Numbered from the stretch's first letter, positions 34,231-43,779 are shown. The stretch is DNA of 64,000 bases from Crocosphaera chwakensis CCY0110 (GCF_000169335.1 NZ_AAXW01000015.1:53181-117180), one strand, 5' to 3'. Numbers and translations are program-made. The notes: generated by a model not told the origin, from the letters alone.

Positions 34231-35962
34231 AAGTTTGTGAATTATCTTTTTTTGTCATCTTTTTTGATTGTATCTCTTTATTTTTATCTTGAATAGTATG
34301 ATGATTAGAATTTGTTTCGAGCCACATTGCTAAACTATTAGATAAAGTTGTTAAAGAGTTGATAAGTTCAGGAGAAAGATTTTGTGGAGGTCTATCACTT
34401 GAACGAAAATGTACATCTCTTTGAGGAAAAGGAATTTCGATATCTTCTTCTCTAAATTTACTATCAATATTGAAGTATAGATCACTTTTAATTTGGAATT
34501 GTTTATAAGGTTTACTAATCCAAACTAATAAAGTAAAATTTAAAGAACTATCACCAAACTCAGAAAAAAAGACTTGAGGAGATGGCATTGATAAAATATC
34601 TCGGTGATTTTTAGCCGTATCAATTAAAACTTTTTTAACCGCTTCTAAATTAGAACCATAGGCAACTCCTACAGGAATTTTTAAGCGAGAAATAGAACTC
34701 GAATGGTTCCAGTTAATCACTTCTGATTCTAAAAAACGAGAATTGGGCAAGATAACAGAAATTTGATCGAGTGTTCTTATTTCTGTACTTCTGACACTAA
34801 TTCGTTCTACTGTTCCCATCAATCCATCTACTTCTACAAAATCTCCAACTTGTATCGGACGCTCAAAAATTAACACTAATCCACTGACAAATTCTTTCGC
34901 AATTCCTTGAAGTCCTAAACCAACTCCTACCCCTAACACACTAGCAAAAACTGTTAAAGAACTTAAGTCTAATCCCCACACTTGTAAAACAACAATAGTA
35001 CCTAAAAATATCAGGGTATAGTTAACAATTAAAGCTGTGGTATCTTGTACAGCGCGATTGAGTCCTGTGGCACTAAGTAACTTAGATTTTAGTACACGAC
35101 TAACTGTCCGAGTTAGAGTGATTACCCCCCCTAATAAACCGATTAAAATAAAAAAGTCAAGTACCGAATATTTTTGATTTCCCAAAGGAAAAACATCAGT
35201 AATTAAACTAACTTGTAAAATTTCAATAACGAAATCACTCCATTGACGAGTTTGAGGAAATAAACGACTAATATAACCCAGGGCAATAATCCAAATAATG
35301 CCACGAATAACAGTTAATAAAACTAACAATCCGACTAACTGAAAATTAAAAGAAGATTCAGTAGGAGTGACTGTTAATGGCTGATTAGAAGTGGTTGATG
35401 TTAAGGGATTCGGATCAGTTTTTGTTGTCGTGAGAGGTTTTAACCAACGCTGCCAAATAGCTCCTAATTTCCAAGATAAAATAAAGGCTAAGAAAAGAAT
35501 GGCGATCGCAATAATAATGGCTTTAATATAATATTGTGGTTTTCTTTCGTATTCTGATTTGCTAATCGCAATTTCTAGAGTATTTTTCCAAGCCAAAGCT
35601 TGTCCTTGTAAGCTTTTTCCCACAGGAACATCATTAGAAGTTACAGATAAAAAATAGCGATCATTAATAGTAATAATAGGAACATCTTGATTAGTGTCAA
35701 TTCCAACTGAAATAGGAGATTCACCCTCTGTAAAGATTTTTCCTAACTGACTATTGGCTTCTTTTGCCCTTTGCTCTGCCGTATATTGTCCTGACTCACT
35801 GACATAAAAAAGCGTTCTCCCTTCTAACATAATGGGAGCGGTTGGCTTTTCTTGTCCTAAAATTGGAGTGACAAAACCAACAGAAGTCAAAGCAATTAAA
35901 ATTGTTAAAAGATAAGAAATTAAGGAAGTTATGAAATTTCGGTTTTTGCTCCAATAAAACAT
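34208..35962 (-). CDS. MscS-family mechanosensitive channel
   Basis: 584 aa. An N-terminal signal or membrane segment is followed by an extracytoplasmic domain (about 40-140), several membrane helices, and the conserved MscS core: TALIVNYTLIFLGTIVVLQ, VLGVGVGLGLQGIAKEFVSG (pore helix TM3), then ERPIQVGDFVEVDGLMGTVE and a C-terminal cytoplasmic cage ending IPFPQRDVHF. A Ser/Asn-rich tail follows. Larger than E. coli MscS (286 aa). It relieves hypo-osmotic stress. Encoded upstream of tsaD with a 23-bp overlap. Confidence 0.92.
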   Translation of the reverse strand: MFYWSKNRNFITSLISYLLTILIALTSVGFVTPILGQEKPTAPIMLEGRTLFYVSESGQYTAEQRAKEANSQLGKIFTEGESPISVGIDTNQDVPIITINDRYFLSVTSNDVPVGKSLQGQALAWKNTLEIAISKSEYERKPQYYIKAIIIAIAILFLAFILSWKLGAIWQRWLKPLTTTKTDPNPLTSTTSNQPLTVTPTESSFNFQLVGLLVLLTVIRGIIWIIALGYISRLFPQTRQWSDFVIEILQVSLITDVFPLGNQKYSVLDFFILIGLLGGVITLTRTVSRVLKSKLLSATGLNRAVQDTTALIVNYTLIFLGTIVVLQVWGLDLSSLTVFASVLGVGVGLGLQGIAKEFVSGLVLIFERPIQVGDFVEVDGLMGTVERISVRSTEIRTLDQISVILPNSRFLESEVINWNHSSSISRLKIPVGVAYGSNLEAVKKVLIDTAKNHRDILSMPSPQVFFSEFGDSSLNFTLLVWISKPYKQFQIKSDLYFNIDSKFREEDIEIPFPQRDVHFRSSDRPPQNLSPELINSLTTLSNSLAMWLETNSNHHTIQDKNKEIQSKKMTKKDNSQTYDNDTRN

Positions 35963-36353
35963 ATAGATTAAGTAAATATAGGTTAAAGATTAGCTAATAT
36001 TTCTATGAGTTAGTTTAATGGTTATTCATATCATAACTGATGAAAAATTTTATTTTGTTATAACTGATCATATTTTCTAGGATAGGTTTATATAAGTCAA
36101 TCAAATGAAAGAATTTTATTTATCATTGCACTATTTTCACTAATATCTACTTTCTGAATAAATAGATAAAAAGCTTAAAATAAAGATAATTATTGATTGG
36201 TGAGGTTTTTTAATGTAACAGGGGTTTTGAAGCCGGCATTTTACGATAAAATTAGAATAGTTGATCAATCCTTGGTGATAATTACACCAAACTCAATCAA
36301 TTCAACCCCTACTTTTTTGGGGAATGCACCTGCCCATCGAATTACCCTAAACT
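35963..36353. promoter_or_regulatory. Divergent intergenic region with inverted repeat before cysK
   Basis: 391 bp between mscS-like and cysK. TTGGTG (36272-36277) and CACCAA (36285-36290) form a 6+7+6 inverted repeat about 65 bp before the cysK ATG, flanked by TTGAT/ATCAA. It could be a regulator site or a leader hairpin. Nothing else was recognised. Confidence 0.35.
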
Positions 36354-37328
36354 ATGGATATTAAAGAAGGCTTTGTTGGTACTGTTGGCAATACGCCCCT
36401 CATTCGACTGAAAAGCTTTAGTGAAGAAACAGGCTGTAATATTTTAGGCAAGGCAGAATTTCTTAACCCTGGGGGTTCTGTAAAAGATAGGGCTGCTTTA
36501 TACATTATTAAAGACGCAGAAGAAAAAGGACTCCTTAAACCTGGGGGAACGGTAGTGGAAGGAACTGCCGGCAATACAGGCATTGGCCTAGCGCATATTT
36601 GTAATGCCAAAGGTTACAAATGCCTCATTATTATTCCCGAAACTCAGTCTCAAGAGAAAATTGATCTATTAAGAACCTTGGGGGCTGAAGTTCGCACGGT
36701 TCCTGCGGTTCCATACAAAGATCCTAATAATTATGTCAAAGTCTCAGGAAGAGTCGCTGAAGAATTAGATAATGCAATTTGGGCGAATCAATTTGATAAT
36801 TTAGCGAACCGACAGGCACACTACGAAACCACCGGACCCGAAATTTGGCAACAAACGGATGGAAAAGTGGATGCTTGGGTATCAGCTACAGGAACCGGCG
36901 GAACCTACGCGGGTGGAGCGTTATTTTTTAAAGAAAAAAATCCTGATATTAAATGTATCGTAGCTGATCCTATGGGCAGTGGCTTATATAGCTATGTCAA
37001 AACTGGAGAAATTAACCCTGAAGGCAGTTCCATTACTGAAGGCATTGGCAATAGTCGCATTACAGCGAATATGGAAGGGGTTCCCATTGATGATGCCATT
37101 CAAATCGATGACCACGAGGCGTTAAGGGTTATTTACCAGTTATTGTACCAAGATGGCTTATTTATGGGGGGTTCTGTGGGCATTAATGTGGGTGCAGCCG
37201 TCGCTTTAGCCAAAGAAATGGGTCCGGGCCACACTATTGTTACAGTTTTATGTGATGGTGGTTCTCGGTATCAGTCTCGTATTTATGACAAAAAATGGTT
37301 AGCCTCTAAAGGATTATCTGTAAACTAA
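36354..37328 (+). CDS. cysK: Cysteine synthase A (O-acetylserine sulfhydrylase)
   Basis: 324 aa. Makes cysteine from O-acetylserine and sulfide using PLP. Lys44 (NPGGSVKDRAA) binds PLP, EGTAGNTGIGLA is the substrate loop, GTGGTYAG the phosphate loop. Residues EGIGNSRI and FMGGSVGINVGAAVAL are conserved in the family. Compared with E. coli CysK (323 aa) the length is standard. The region MGSGLYSYVKTGEI-NPEGSS places it in the cysK rather than cysM branch. The convergent neighbour starts four bases after its stop. Confidence 0.92.
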   Translation: MDIKEGFVGTVGNTPLIRLKSFSEETGCNILGKAEFLNPGGSVKDRAALYIIKDAEEKGLLKPGGTVVEGTAGNTGIGLAHICNAKGYKCLIIIPETQSQEKIDLLRTLGAEVRTVPAVPYKDPNNYVKVSGRVAEELDNAIWANQFDNLANRQAHYETTGPEIWQQTDGKVDAWVSATGTGGTYAGGALFFKEKNPDIKCIVADPMGSGLYSYVKTGEINPEGSSITEGIGNSRITANMEGVPIDDAIQIDDHEALRVIYQLLYQDGLFMGGSVGINVGAAVALAKEMGPGHTIVTVLCDGGSRYQSRIYDKKWLASKGLSVN

Positions 37329-37332
37329 TTAT

Positions 37333-37797
37333 TTAATTCAGCATCATTTGAACAAGTTGTAAAACAGGATTAACTAATTTCACTTCCTCATCATTAAATT
37401 CTTCATTCATTACTTCTGCCATTATTTCGTAGGTTAGCTTAGATGAGTTTTCATCCTTAAAAGCTCTCATGATGATACTTTGCCATAAAAGCGTATTTCG
37501 TAATTTATCTGGTTCGTTGAATAACATAGCTGTTGCTAGAAAACGCATAGTATGTTTTCGATCTCGTTCACAAATAGATGAGACATCTTTCCCACATTTA
37601 TCGAATGCGTTAGGGTCAACAGATTTAGCTTTAATGTCTATTTGTTCAATGAGTTTATTTTCAATATTACGTATTTTATCGTATGTGTTAATACGTTGGT
37701 CAATTTCTTCTAAATAATCTGTCAGAAATTTTAATTCTGTGTCACTAGCGTAGCGATCATCACATTCTTGAGCAAGTTTTTTTAGTTGAGTTAACAT
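37333..37797 (-). CDS. Divergent phycobiliprotein-superfamily protein
   Basis: 154 aa. I align it with the allophycocyanin/phycocyanin fold: RYASDTELKFLTDYLEEIDQR (helices A-B), then KCGKDVSSICERDRKHTMRF matched to the bilin pocket T-C-L-R-D-L-D-Y-Y-L-R of allophycocyanin. This keeps Cys76-x-Arg78-Asp79, the bilin-attachment Cys and its Arg-Asp partners. The rest is highly divergent and the length is slightly below the usual 160-162. It may be an uncharacterised bilin carrier, sensor or phycobilisome-assembly factor. There are no other phycobilisome genes nearby. Convergent with cysK. Confidence 0.6.
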   Translation of the reverse strand: MLTQLKKLAQECDDRYASDTELKFLTDYLEEIDQRINTYDKIRNIENKLIEQIDIKAKSVDPNAFDKCGKDVSSICERDRKHTMRFLATAMLFNEPDKLRNTLLWQSIIMRAFKDENSSKLTYEIMAEVMNEEFNDEEVKLVNPVLQLVQMMLN

Positions 37798-37916
37798 CAG
37801 TGGTCCAATCCTTTAGATTATCAGTTACAAAAAGTTACCTTTATGTTTCCCTGATTTGTAAGAATTATTAACATTTTGGCTTGATTATTTTCTTTAACAA
37901 CCGTAATTTCTGTACT

Positions 37917-38183
37917 ATGAATAATAAAGTTATCAGTTCGAGTTCCGTATTTAGCGATCGCACGATTTTAGTCTGTCAAGGCCGTTGTTGTCGCAAAGAT
38001 GGTTCAAAACAACTATTAATGGCCTTCGAGTCTCAAACCCCTCCCGATGTCCAAATTATCCCTTGTGGTTGTTTAGGACAATGTGGAAATGGACCAAATA
38101 TCGTTATTTTACCCGAAAAAAAATTATACCAACGGGTTTCAGCAAAAGATGTCTCACTTCTCTTTTTAGCTAATAAACATTGA
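37917..38183 (+). CDS. Thioredoxin-like [2Fe-2S] ferredoxin-domain protein
   Basis: 88 aa from ATG 37917. Cys residues in ILVCQGRCCRKDGS and in PCGCLGQCGNGPNIVI follow the pattern of thioredoxin-like [2Fe-2S] ferredoxins (C-x3/4-C ... C-x3-C). Strand-helix order (ILVC, LLMAFESQ, VQIIPC, NIVILPEKKLYQRVSAKDV) fits. Probably a small electron carrier or Fe-S binding protein; the partner is not known. It is 13 bp upstream of the RibD-like gene, so the two likely form an operon. Confidence 0.83.
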   Translation: MNNKVISSSSVFSDRTILVCQGRCCRKDGSKQLLMAFESQTPPDVQIIPCGCLGQCGNGPNIVILPEKKLYQRVSAKDVSLLFLANKH

Positions 38184-38196
38184 TTTAAAGATATAG

Positions 38197-38877
38197 ATGG
38201 AAAATAGACCCAAAACAACAGTCATTTTAGCAATGACAGCTGATGGAAAAATTGCTGATTTTCAACGCAATGCAGCTAGGTTTAGCTCAGATATTGATCA
38301 AAATCATCTAGAAAAACAAATTTCTTTAGTGGATGGTGTTTTATTTGGTGCAGGAACTTTAAGAGCTTTTGGAACAACTAAAATGGTCAAAGATTCTGAA
38401 TTACTAGCAAATCGAAAACAGAAAAATAAACCGAGTCAACCAATTAATGTTGTCATTTCTGCTTCAGGAAAAATTGCTAATAATTTACGCTTTTTTTCTC
38501 AATCCGTCCCACATTGGTTAATCACCACATCAGCAGGTATTCATAATAATACTTCAAAATTTGAAAAAGTGTTGACCTGCGCTGAAATAGAAGCAGGAAA
38601 AATCAACTTAGTGGAAGCCTTTAAAACTTTAAAAGAACTAGGGTTAAATCATATAGCAATTTTGGGAGGAGGGGAACTGGTAGCTAATTTTTTAGAGCAG
38701 AATTTAATCGATGAATTATGGTTAACTGTTTGTCCTTATATTTTAGGAGGAAAAACAGCGCCCACTCCAGTAGAAGGAATCGGGTTTTTATCCTCTCATG
38801 GTCAAAAATTAGAATTATTAAGCTTAGAACAAATAGAACACGAAATCTTTTTACACTATAAGGTATTATCTGTATAG
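38197..38877 (+). CDS. RibD C-terminal-type reductase
   Basis: 226 aa. Dihydrofolate-reductase-like domain of the pyrimidine reductases of riboflavin synthesis: TTVILAMTADGKIAD, SLVDGVLFGAGTLRAFG, ILGGGELVANFLEQNLIDELWLTV-type segment, and PYILGGKTAP. There is no deaminase domain, so it is a stand-alone reductase; it could reduce the ribosylaminopyrimidine or act on a related substrate with NADPH. It lies 13 bp after the ferredoxin-like gene. The true substrate is not deducible. Confidence 0.86.
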   Translation: MENRPKTTVILAMTADGKIADFQRNAARFSSDIDQNHLEKQISLVDGVLFGAGTLRAFGTTKMVKDSELLANRKQKNKPSQPINVVISASGKIANNLRFFSQSVPHWLITTSAGIHNNTSKFEKVLTCAEIEAGKINLVEAFKTLKELGLNHIAILGGGELVANFLEQNLIDELWLTVCPYILGGKTAPTPVEGIGFLSSHGQKLELLSLEQIEHEIFLHYKVLSV

Positions 38878-38897
38878 TTTTCATATTTTTTCTATTT

Positions 38898-39599
38898 TTA
38901 GCTAACTAACCATTGATAACCTACTGTTAATTTTTCTTTAGCATTTTCTTCTACAATATTGCCATGAGCCATAATTACCCGTTGGAAATCCCAAGCTAAT
39001 ATTTTATTGATAGCTTTACGAGTTGTTTCTTTATCTCGTATCGCAATTTTTTCTAACCACGAAGGTTTAAGAGATTGATAGCTACCGATTATTCTACTGG
39101 CTAATTGTGTGGTAAAAGGAAAGTTGCAATCAAAGTTAAACGCGCTATCAGTAATAATTAAGGTTTTACTATTCGGATGAAAAAAAACTATCTCATTTAC
39201 CTTAACAATTTTAGGCGGAATAAAACCTTGAAATCCTTGAAAGGGAGTGTATTCTAGTTCGCCATTGAAATTAATTAGGTCTTGATCGAAAGTAAGTGCA
39301 ATCTCTAAATTTGGTTGTTTCGTTTCAATTCCTGGGGGTGCAATGATTTTAGCTTGAGGGTACAATTGCTGAGAATGTTCTAAATATAAATGATGAAAAA
39401 GATTGGGAGCAATAATATATTTAACTGTACCTAAATTATCTAAGGTTTGTTTAAGATCGGAATTAATTTCAATTGGAGAAATAAGTAACAAAGAACTATC
39501 CAATTGTAAAATGACAGTCATTCTTGTTCCAACTTCTAATCCTAAAAATTTTAAAGGTTGTTCGGCAACCCAGATACAGTGATCTACTTGTTTCAACAT
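38898..39599 (-). CDS. DUF4336 (metallo-beta-lactamase-like) protein
   Basis: 233 aa. It opens MLKQVDHCIWVAEQPLKFLG and runs through GTRMTVILQLDSSLLLISP, VKYIIAPNLFHHLYLEHS, TLIITDSAFNF and RVIMAHGNIVEENAKE, the signature order of the DUF4336 family: a beta-lactamase-like fold with a reduced metal motif (NLFHHLYL instead of HxHxDH). Cytosolic. No activity is established. It is convergent with the RibD-like gene. Confidence 0.8.
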   Translation of the reverse strand: MLKQVDHCIWVAEQPLKFLGLEVGTRMTVILQLDSSLLLISPIEINSDLKQTLDNLGTVKYIIAPNLFHHLYLEHSQQLYPQAKIIAPPGIETKQPNLEIALTFDQDLINFNGELEYTPFQGFQGFIPPKIVKVNEIVFFHPNSKTLIITDSAFNFDCNFPFTTQLASRIIGSYQSLKPSWLEKIAIRDKETTRKAINKILAWDFQRVIMAHGNIVEENAKEKLTVGYQWLVS

Positions 39600-39736
39600 T
39601 ATTGATTATCTAACCTATTAATTGCATTAAGTTAAGCTTAGATGGCTGGTACTGTATCTGTATTGCCGATTGTTCTAAAAAATATGCAAATCTTCCAATT
39701 AATTTTTGCGATTATGCAATAAGTAATAATTAACAG

Positions 39737-40675
39737 TTACAAATTCCTGTAAGTTTTGGGAGTGATTTTAAAATGCTGGCGAAACAATCTGGTAAAGTGA
39801 CTCTGATTTTGAAATCCTACTTGATGACATATTTCCACAATTGATAATGGCGATCGCTTTAAGAGTATTTTGGCTTGTTCAAGACGACATTTCGTGACGT
39901 ACTGATGGGGTGTTAAGCCGATGGATTGTTTAAATAAGCTAGAGAAATAATGAGGACTAATTTGTACCAGGTTAGCTAGTTTTGTTAAAGTCAAATCCCT
40001 ATCTAGATGAGTGTCTATATACTCCAAAGTTTGACTTAATTTGTGAACTGGCAATCCTGCTCTATATTCTTTAATATTGAGGTTACGAGAACCATAGTGA
40101 CGCATTAAATGGACAGCAAGTGCTGTCGCCATCGAATCTGCATATAGTTTGCTATCAGAATTTGCTGTTTCCAATTCTGCTTTTAATGCTAATGCGATCT
40201 GTTGAATGAGAGGATCGCGGAGTTTGAAATGCGATCGCAAGGTTATTTGAAAGGGTATCGTTTCACAAATTGTGTTAATTAAAGTATCGTGAGGTAACAA
40301 TAATTCTAATATTGGTACTTGACGATCTACCCTAATTCTAGGCAAAAGTTCCCCTGCCGGAAAAATTAAAATATCTCCTGCACTATATTCTTCTTGATGT
40401 TGCTTGCTATCCAGGTTAAAATTTGCCTGACAACCTCCCAAGCAAATAACTATAGAATGATCCTGGGATACTCCTTCAGGTATTTCTCCTGCTGGTTCTA
40501 GTTCGTATACTAAGCCTAAATTATTCCATCCTGCTGTTTCGCTAGATAGGAGACGAAAGTGTTTGATTTGTTCTTCATTAGTTGGGAAGGGATATTCTGG
40601 TGGCACGAAATTAAATAAATCTAAACAATAATAATAGTTTACCTGCGTTAAGTTATGAAACGTTAACTTGACCAA
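39737..40675 (-). CDS. AraC-family transcriptional regulator
   Basis: 312 aa. An N-terminal cupin-like sensing domain (SIVICLGGCQANFNLDSK, then EYSAGDILIFPAGELLP) is followed by a helical region and the C-terminal double HTH: LTLTKLANLVQISPHYFSSLF and SIVEICHQVGFQNQSHFTRLF, ending FKITPKTYRNL. The apparent start is TTG; no upstream in-frame ATG was seen. It is divergent from the small gene at 40760 with a very short gap, which suggests that gene or itself is the target. Confidence 0.9.
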   Translation of the reverse strand: MVKLTFHNLTQVNYYYCLDLFNFVPPEYPFPTNEEQIKHFRLLSSETAGWNNLGLVYELEPAGEIPEGVSQDHSIVICLGGCQANFNLDSKQHQEEYSAGDILIFPAGELLPRIRVDRQVPILELLLPHDTLINTICETIPFQITLRSHFKLRDPLIQQIALALKAELETANSDSKLYADSMATALAVHLMRHYGSRNLNIKEYRAGLPVHKLSQTLEYIDTHLDRDLTLTKLANLVQISPHYFSSLFKQSIGLTPHQYVTKCRLEQAKILLKRSPLSIVEICHQVGFQNQSHFTRLFRQHFKITPKTYRNL

Positions 40676-40759
40676 GAAGCCAAATTTTTTGTAGCTTAAT
40701 ATACAGAAATATTTGTAAATCTATGAATGAAGTTACTAAAAAGTAACGAGAAAGAAATT

Positions 40760-41023
40760 ATGAATCTCCAAAAATCAAGTCAGTCAGAATTGACAGTGCA
40801 ATGGTGTTCGATTCCTCTTAATCGGACTCAAGGAAGAACAGCGATACCCCAACCCCAGTCAGGTACATGGGTGCAACTATTAAAACCAGAATCATTGAAT
40901 GCTCTGTGTCATGAGGAAGCATTGATACTTTGTCAAATATCAAACTGGGAGTGGATCGCTTGGATTCCGAATCATGGTGAAGCTATGATTAATATTGAGC
41001 AATTTTGTTGTCCAACTCCCTAA
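40760..41023 (+). CDS. Small hypothetical protein
   Basis: 87 aa from ATG 40760; a start at 40727 would add 11 residues. Soluble, with SELTVQWCSIPLNRTQGRTA, the segment WEWIAWIPNHGEAMINIEQF and Cys residues near both ends. No family recognised. It lies between the AraC and Crp-type regulators and about 65 bp upstream of the latter on the same strand. The length, start and neighbours support it as real but no function can be given. Confidence 0.6.
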   Translation: MNLQKSSQSELTVQWCSIPLNRTQGRTAIPQPQSGTWVQLLKPESLNALCHEEALILCQISNWEWIAWIPNHGEAMINIEQFCCPTP

Positions 41024-41088
41024 AAAAGTTTGATCATTCTAATTCTTTGTTTTTTTAGGAGTCTATTGCTAGGATTATTTTCCAATCG

Positions 41089-41790
41089 ATGTTAGTTAAA
41101 GGTTACTCTTCATTAGCTCAATTACAACAACTTTCAATTTTTCAAGATTTAGCGATCGCCCAATTAGAAAGTCTCATCCCCTGCAGTTACCTCAAAGAAT
41201 ATCAGCAAAATGAAATCGTGATGCACGAAGGCGATCGCATTCCTCCACAACTCCACGGTTTAATCAGAGGCAGACTAGAAATTAAAAAGACTGCCGATAA
41301 CGGTAAAGAAACCATAGTGCGTCTGATTCCCCCAGGTGAACTTTTTGCTGCACCCGCCATTTTTGGTAATGGAATTGCCCCGGCGACGGTAATCTCTCAA
41401 GTCGAATCGCAAATATTAACCATTGATCGCCAAGCTTTATTACAAGTCATTTCTCAGTCGCCAGAAATTAGTTTAGGGATACTCGAAGTATTTAACCAAC
41501 GTTTACAACAACTTCACAATACAGTACATGGATTAATTTCTGAACGCGCAATGGTGCGTTTAGTGAAATTGCTCCAATATTATAGCGATCGCGATGGCAC
41601 TCATTTAGATGAACAAGGCGATCGCCTAAATATTAAACTACCCTATTATCAAATTGCTCGCAGTATTGGCATTACTTATGAAGAATGCGTACGATTGTTT
41701 AAAAAACTCAAAGGAATCGTAATTTATCAAAGAGGCGGAACCATTATTGTTCGAGATTGGAAAAAATTAGCAGCAATCAGTGAGCAATGA
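41089..41790 (+). CDS. Crp/Fnr-family transcriptional regulator
   Basis: 233 aa. N-terminal cNMP-type beta-barrel (LQQLSIFQDLAIAQLESLIP, then MHEGDRIPPQLHGLIRGRLE and LIPPGELFAAPAIFGNG), dimerisation helix (LGILEVFNQRLQQLHNTVHG) and C-terminal winged HTH with PYYQIARSIGITYEECVRLFKKL. No Cys cluster for an Fe-S sensor is in the N-terminus. The classical cAMP-binding R-S residues are not obvious, so the ligand is uncertain. Its targets may include the neighbouring small gene. Confidence 0.9.
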   Translation: MLVKGYSSLAQLQQLSIFQDLAIAQLESLIPCSYLKEYQQNEIVMHEGDRIPPQLHGLIRGRLEIKKTADNGKETIVRLIPPGELFAAPAIFGNGIAPATVISQVESQILTIDRQALLQVISQSPEISLGILEVFNQRLQQLHNTVHGLISERAMVRLVKLLQYYSDRDGTHLDEQGDRLNIKLPYYQIARSIGITYEECVRLFKKLKGIVIYQRGGTIIVRDWKKLAAISEQ

Positions 41791-41920
41791 TAAAATCCTT
41801 GACTTTAAGTTAGTAACGAGATTTAACTATTTTAAGAAGTTATAGGATAAGAAGTTTAGGCTGTCATCTCAGTAAAAATTCATTATCCTAGATAGAAAGT
41901 TTTCTCACAGCCCTTAACCT

Positions 41921-43114
41921 ATGTTTAAACAAGTACAACCTCGATACTCTGTTAGTTGGATAGAAAAAATTTCTGAAATTCCTAAACAGGTTTGGGATGA
42001 ACTTGCAACTCCCTTAAAAACTCCTTTTTTAGAGTGGGAATGGCTCAATAATATTGAAACCTCTAAAAGTGCTATTCCACGGGCAGGATGGCAACCTTGT
42101 CATTTAACAATATGGCGAGATAAAGATTTAATTGGTGCTGCCCCTTTATATATTAAAGGTCATAGTTATGGGGAATTTGTTTTTGATCATCAATGGGCTG
42201 ACTTATCCCATCGTTTGGGTGTTTCTTATTATCCTAAACTCTTGGGAATGACACCTTTTACCCCTGCGGTTGGTTATCGTTTTTTAATTTCTCCTCAGGA
42301 AGATGAAGCAGAAATTACAGAGATGATGGTAACAGCAATTGATCGTTTTTGCGCCCAAAATAAGCTATCAGGGTGTCATTTCTTATTTGTTGATCCTGAT
42401 TGGAAACCCATCCTTGAAAATTGTGGTTTTAGTAGTTGGTTACACCATAGTTATATTTGGGCTAATCCCAATTTTAGTAATTTTGATGACTACTTAAAAC
42501 AGTTTAATGCCAATCAAAGGCGCAATATTAAACGAGAAAGAAAAGCAGTTAATAAAGCTAATTTGACTATGAAAGTTTTAACAGGGGATGATATTCCTCA
42601 TCATTTATATCCGATGATTTATCGCTTTTATAATAATACTTGTGAAAAGTTTTATTGGGGTAGTAAATATTTAACTCGTAAGTTTTTTGAACAACTATAT
42701 CCTAATTATTCCCATCGGGTTGTTGTAGCTGCAGCTTATACAGATTATGATGATTATAAACCCGTAGGATTATCTTTTTGTATTAGAAAAGATGATAATT
42801 TATATGGTCGTTATTGGGGATCATTTGAAGACTATGATTGTCTCCATTTTGAAGCTTGCTATTATCAACCGATAGAATGGGCGATAAAAGAAGGGATTAA
42901 AATGTTCGATCCAGGTGCTGGAGGAAGACATAAAAGAAGACGGGGTTTTCCTGCTACTCCTAATTATAGTTTACACCGATTTTATGACCAGAAAATGACT
43001 CAAATTCTCCGTAATTATATTCCACAAATTAATGAAATGGAACAAGAAGAAATTGATGCAATTAATCAAGATTTACCTTTTAGCAAACGAGAAATAGAAT
43101 TAAAAGATGTGTAA
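41921..43114 (+). CDS. FemAB-like GNAT family protein (PF04339 type)
   Basis: 397 aa. Peptidoglycan/aminoacyl-transferase-like GNAT fold seen in many bacteria and plant plastids. Motifs: FLEWEWLNNIETSKSAIPRAGW, HQWADLSHRLGVSYYPKLLG, TPFTPAVGYRFL, HSYIWANPNFSNFDDYL, FNANQRRNIKRERKAV, and DPGAGGRHKRRRGF. It probably transfers an acyl or aminoacyl group; the acceptor is unknown. Monocistronic appearance. Confidence 0.85.
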   Translation: MFKQVQPRYSVSWIEKISEIPKQVWDELATPLKTPFLEWEWLNNIETSKSAIPRAGWQPCHLTIWRDKDLIGAAPLYIKGHSYGEFVFDHQWADLSHRLGVSYYPKLLGMTPFTPAVGYRFLISPQEDEAEITEMMVTAIDRFCAQNKLSGCHFLFVDPDWKPILENCGFSSWLHHSYIWANPNFSNFDDYLKQFNANQRRNIKRERKAVNKANLTMKVLTGDDIPHHLYPMIYRFYNNTCEKFYWGSKYLTRKFFEQLYPNYSHRVVVAAAYTDYDDYKPVGLSFCIRKDDNLYGRYWGSFEDYDCLHFEACYYQPIEWAIKEGIKMFDPGAGGRHKRRRGFPATPNYSLHRFYDQKMTQILRNYIPQINEMEQEEIDAINQDLPFSKREIELKDV

Positions 43115-43221
43115 AAATCATATCTTGTACCTTGTTGAAAGTTAGTTGGTTTTGATAAGCAACAGGTAAAAATAATTGATTATATGCAATTTAATAGAAG
43201 AAGCCAAAAATCTATTATTAT

Positions 43222-43689
43222 TTACCATTTTAGGTAGGGATATTTAGCCAAGTTAACATTATAATATCTTGCATCATTGCTAACTTCTTCGCCAACCCAG
43301 TGAGGAATATCGATCACTTGATTTTCACTTTCTAATTCAACTTCTGCTATAATCAATCCTTCATTTTCCCCTTTAAATTCATCAATTTCCCAAATCAAAT
43401 TTTTGAGATTGACTGTGTAGCGAACCTTCTCAATCAATGGGCGATCGCATAAAGTCTTTAACATGATTTCTGCATCTTCTAAAGGAATAGAATATTCAAA
43501 TTCATGGCGACTGATTCCTTCTGTTTTACTTTTAATGGTAAGATAAGCATCATCGCCAATAATTCTAACTCGAATCGTCGTCATTTTATCGGCAGTTGAA
43601 ATATAACCTTGTTTATATACTTTTCCTATTCCTAAAGAACGCCAGTCATCATTAATTACTAAAAATTTACGTTCAATTTCAATAGCCAT
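43222..43689 (-). CDS. CYTH-domain protein (class IV cyclase / tripolyphosphatase type)
   Basis: 155 aa from ATG 43689. It starts MAIEIERKFLV with the ExExK metal-triphosphate motif and has GYISTADKMTTIRVRI, YLTIKSK, EFEYSIPLEDAEIML, WEIDEFKGENEGLIIAEVELES and WVGEEVSNDARYYN, the full series of strand residues of the family. Short bacterial CYTH proteins of this size usually hydrolyse inorganic tripolyphosphate rather than make cAMP. The activity here is inferred. Confidence 0.9.
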   Translation of the reverse strand: MAIEIERKFLVINDDWRSLGIGKVYKQGYISTADKMTTIRVRIIGDDAYLTIKSKTEGISRHEFEYSIPLEDAEIMLKTLCDRPLIEKVRYTVNLKNLIWEIDEFKGENEGLIIAEVELESENQVIDIPHWVGEEVSNDARYYNVNLAKYPYLKW

Positions 43690-43779
43690 AATTATCAAAT
43701 CAAAGTAAAGAATATTAATAGTTTAAACTTTTTTCAACTGCTTTGACCTAATATTAAACTTAAGCTCAAAACTAATATC

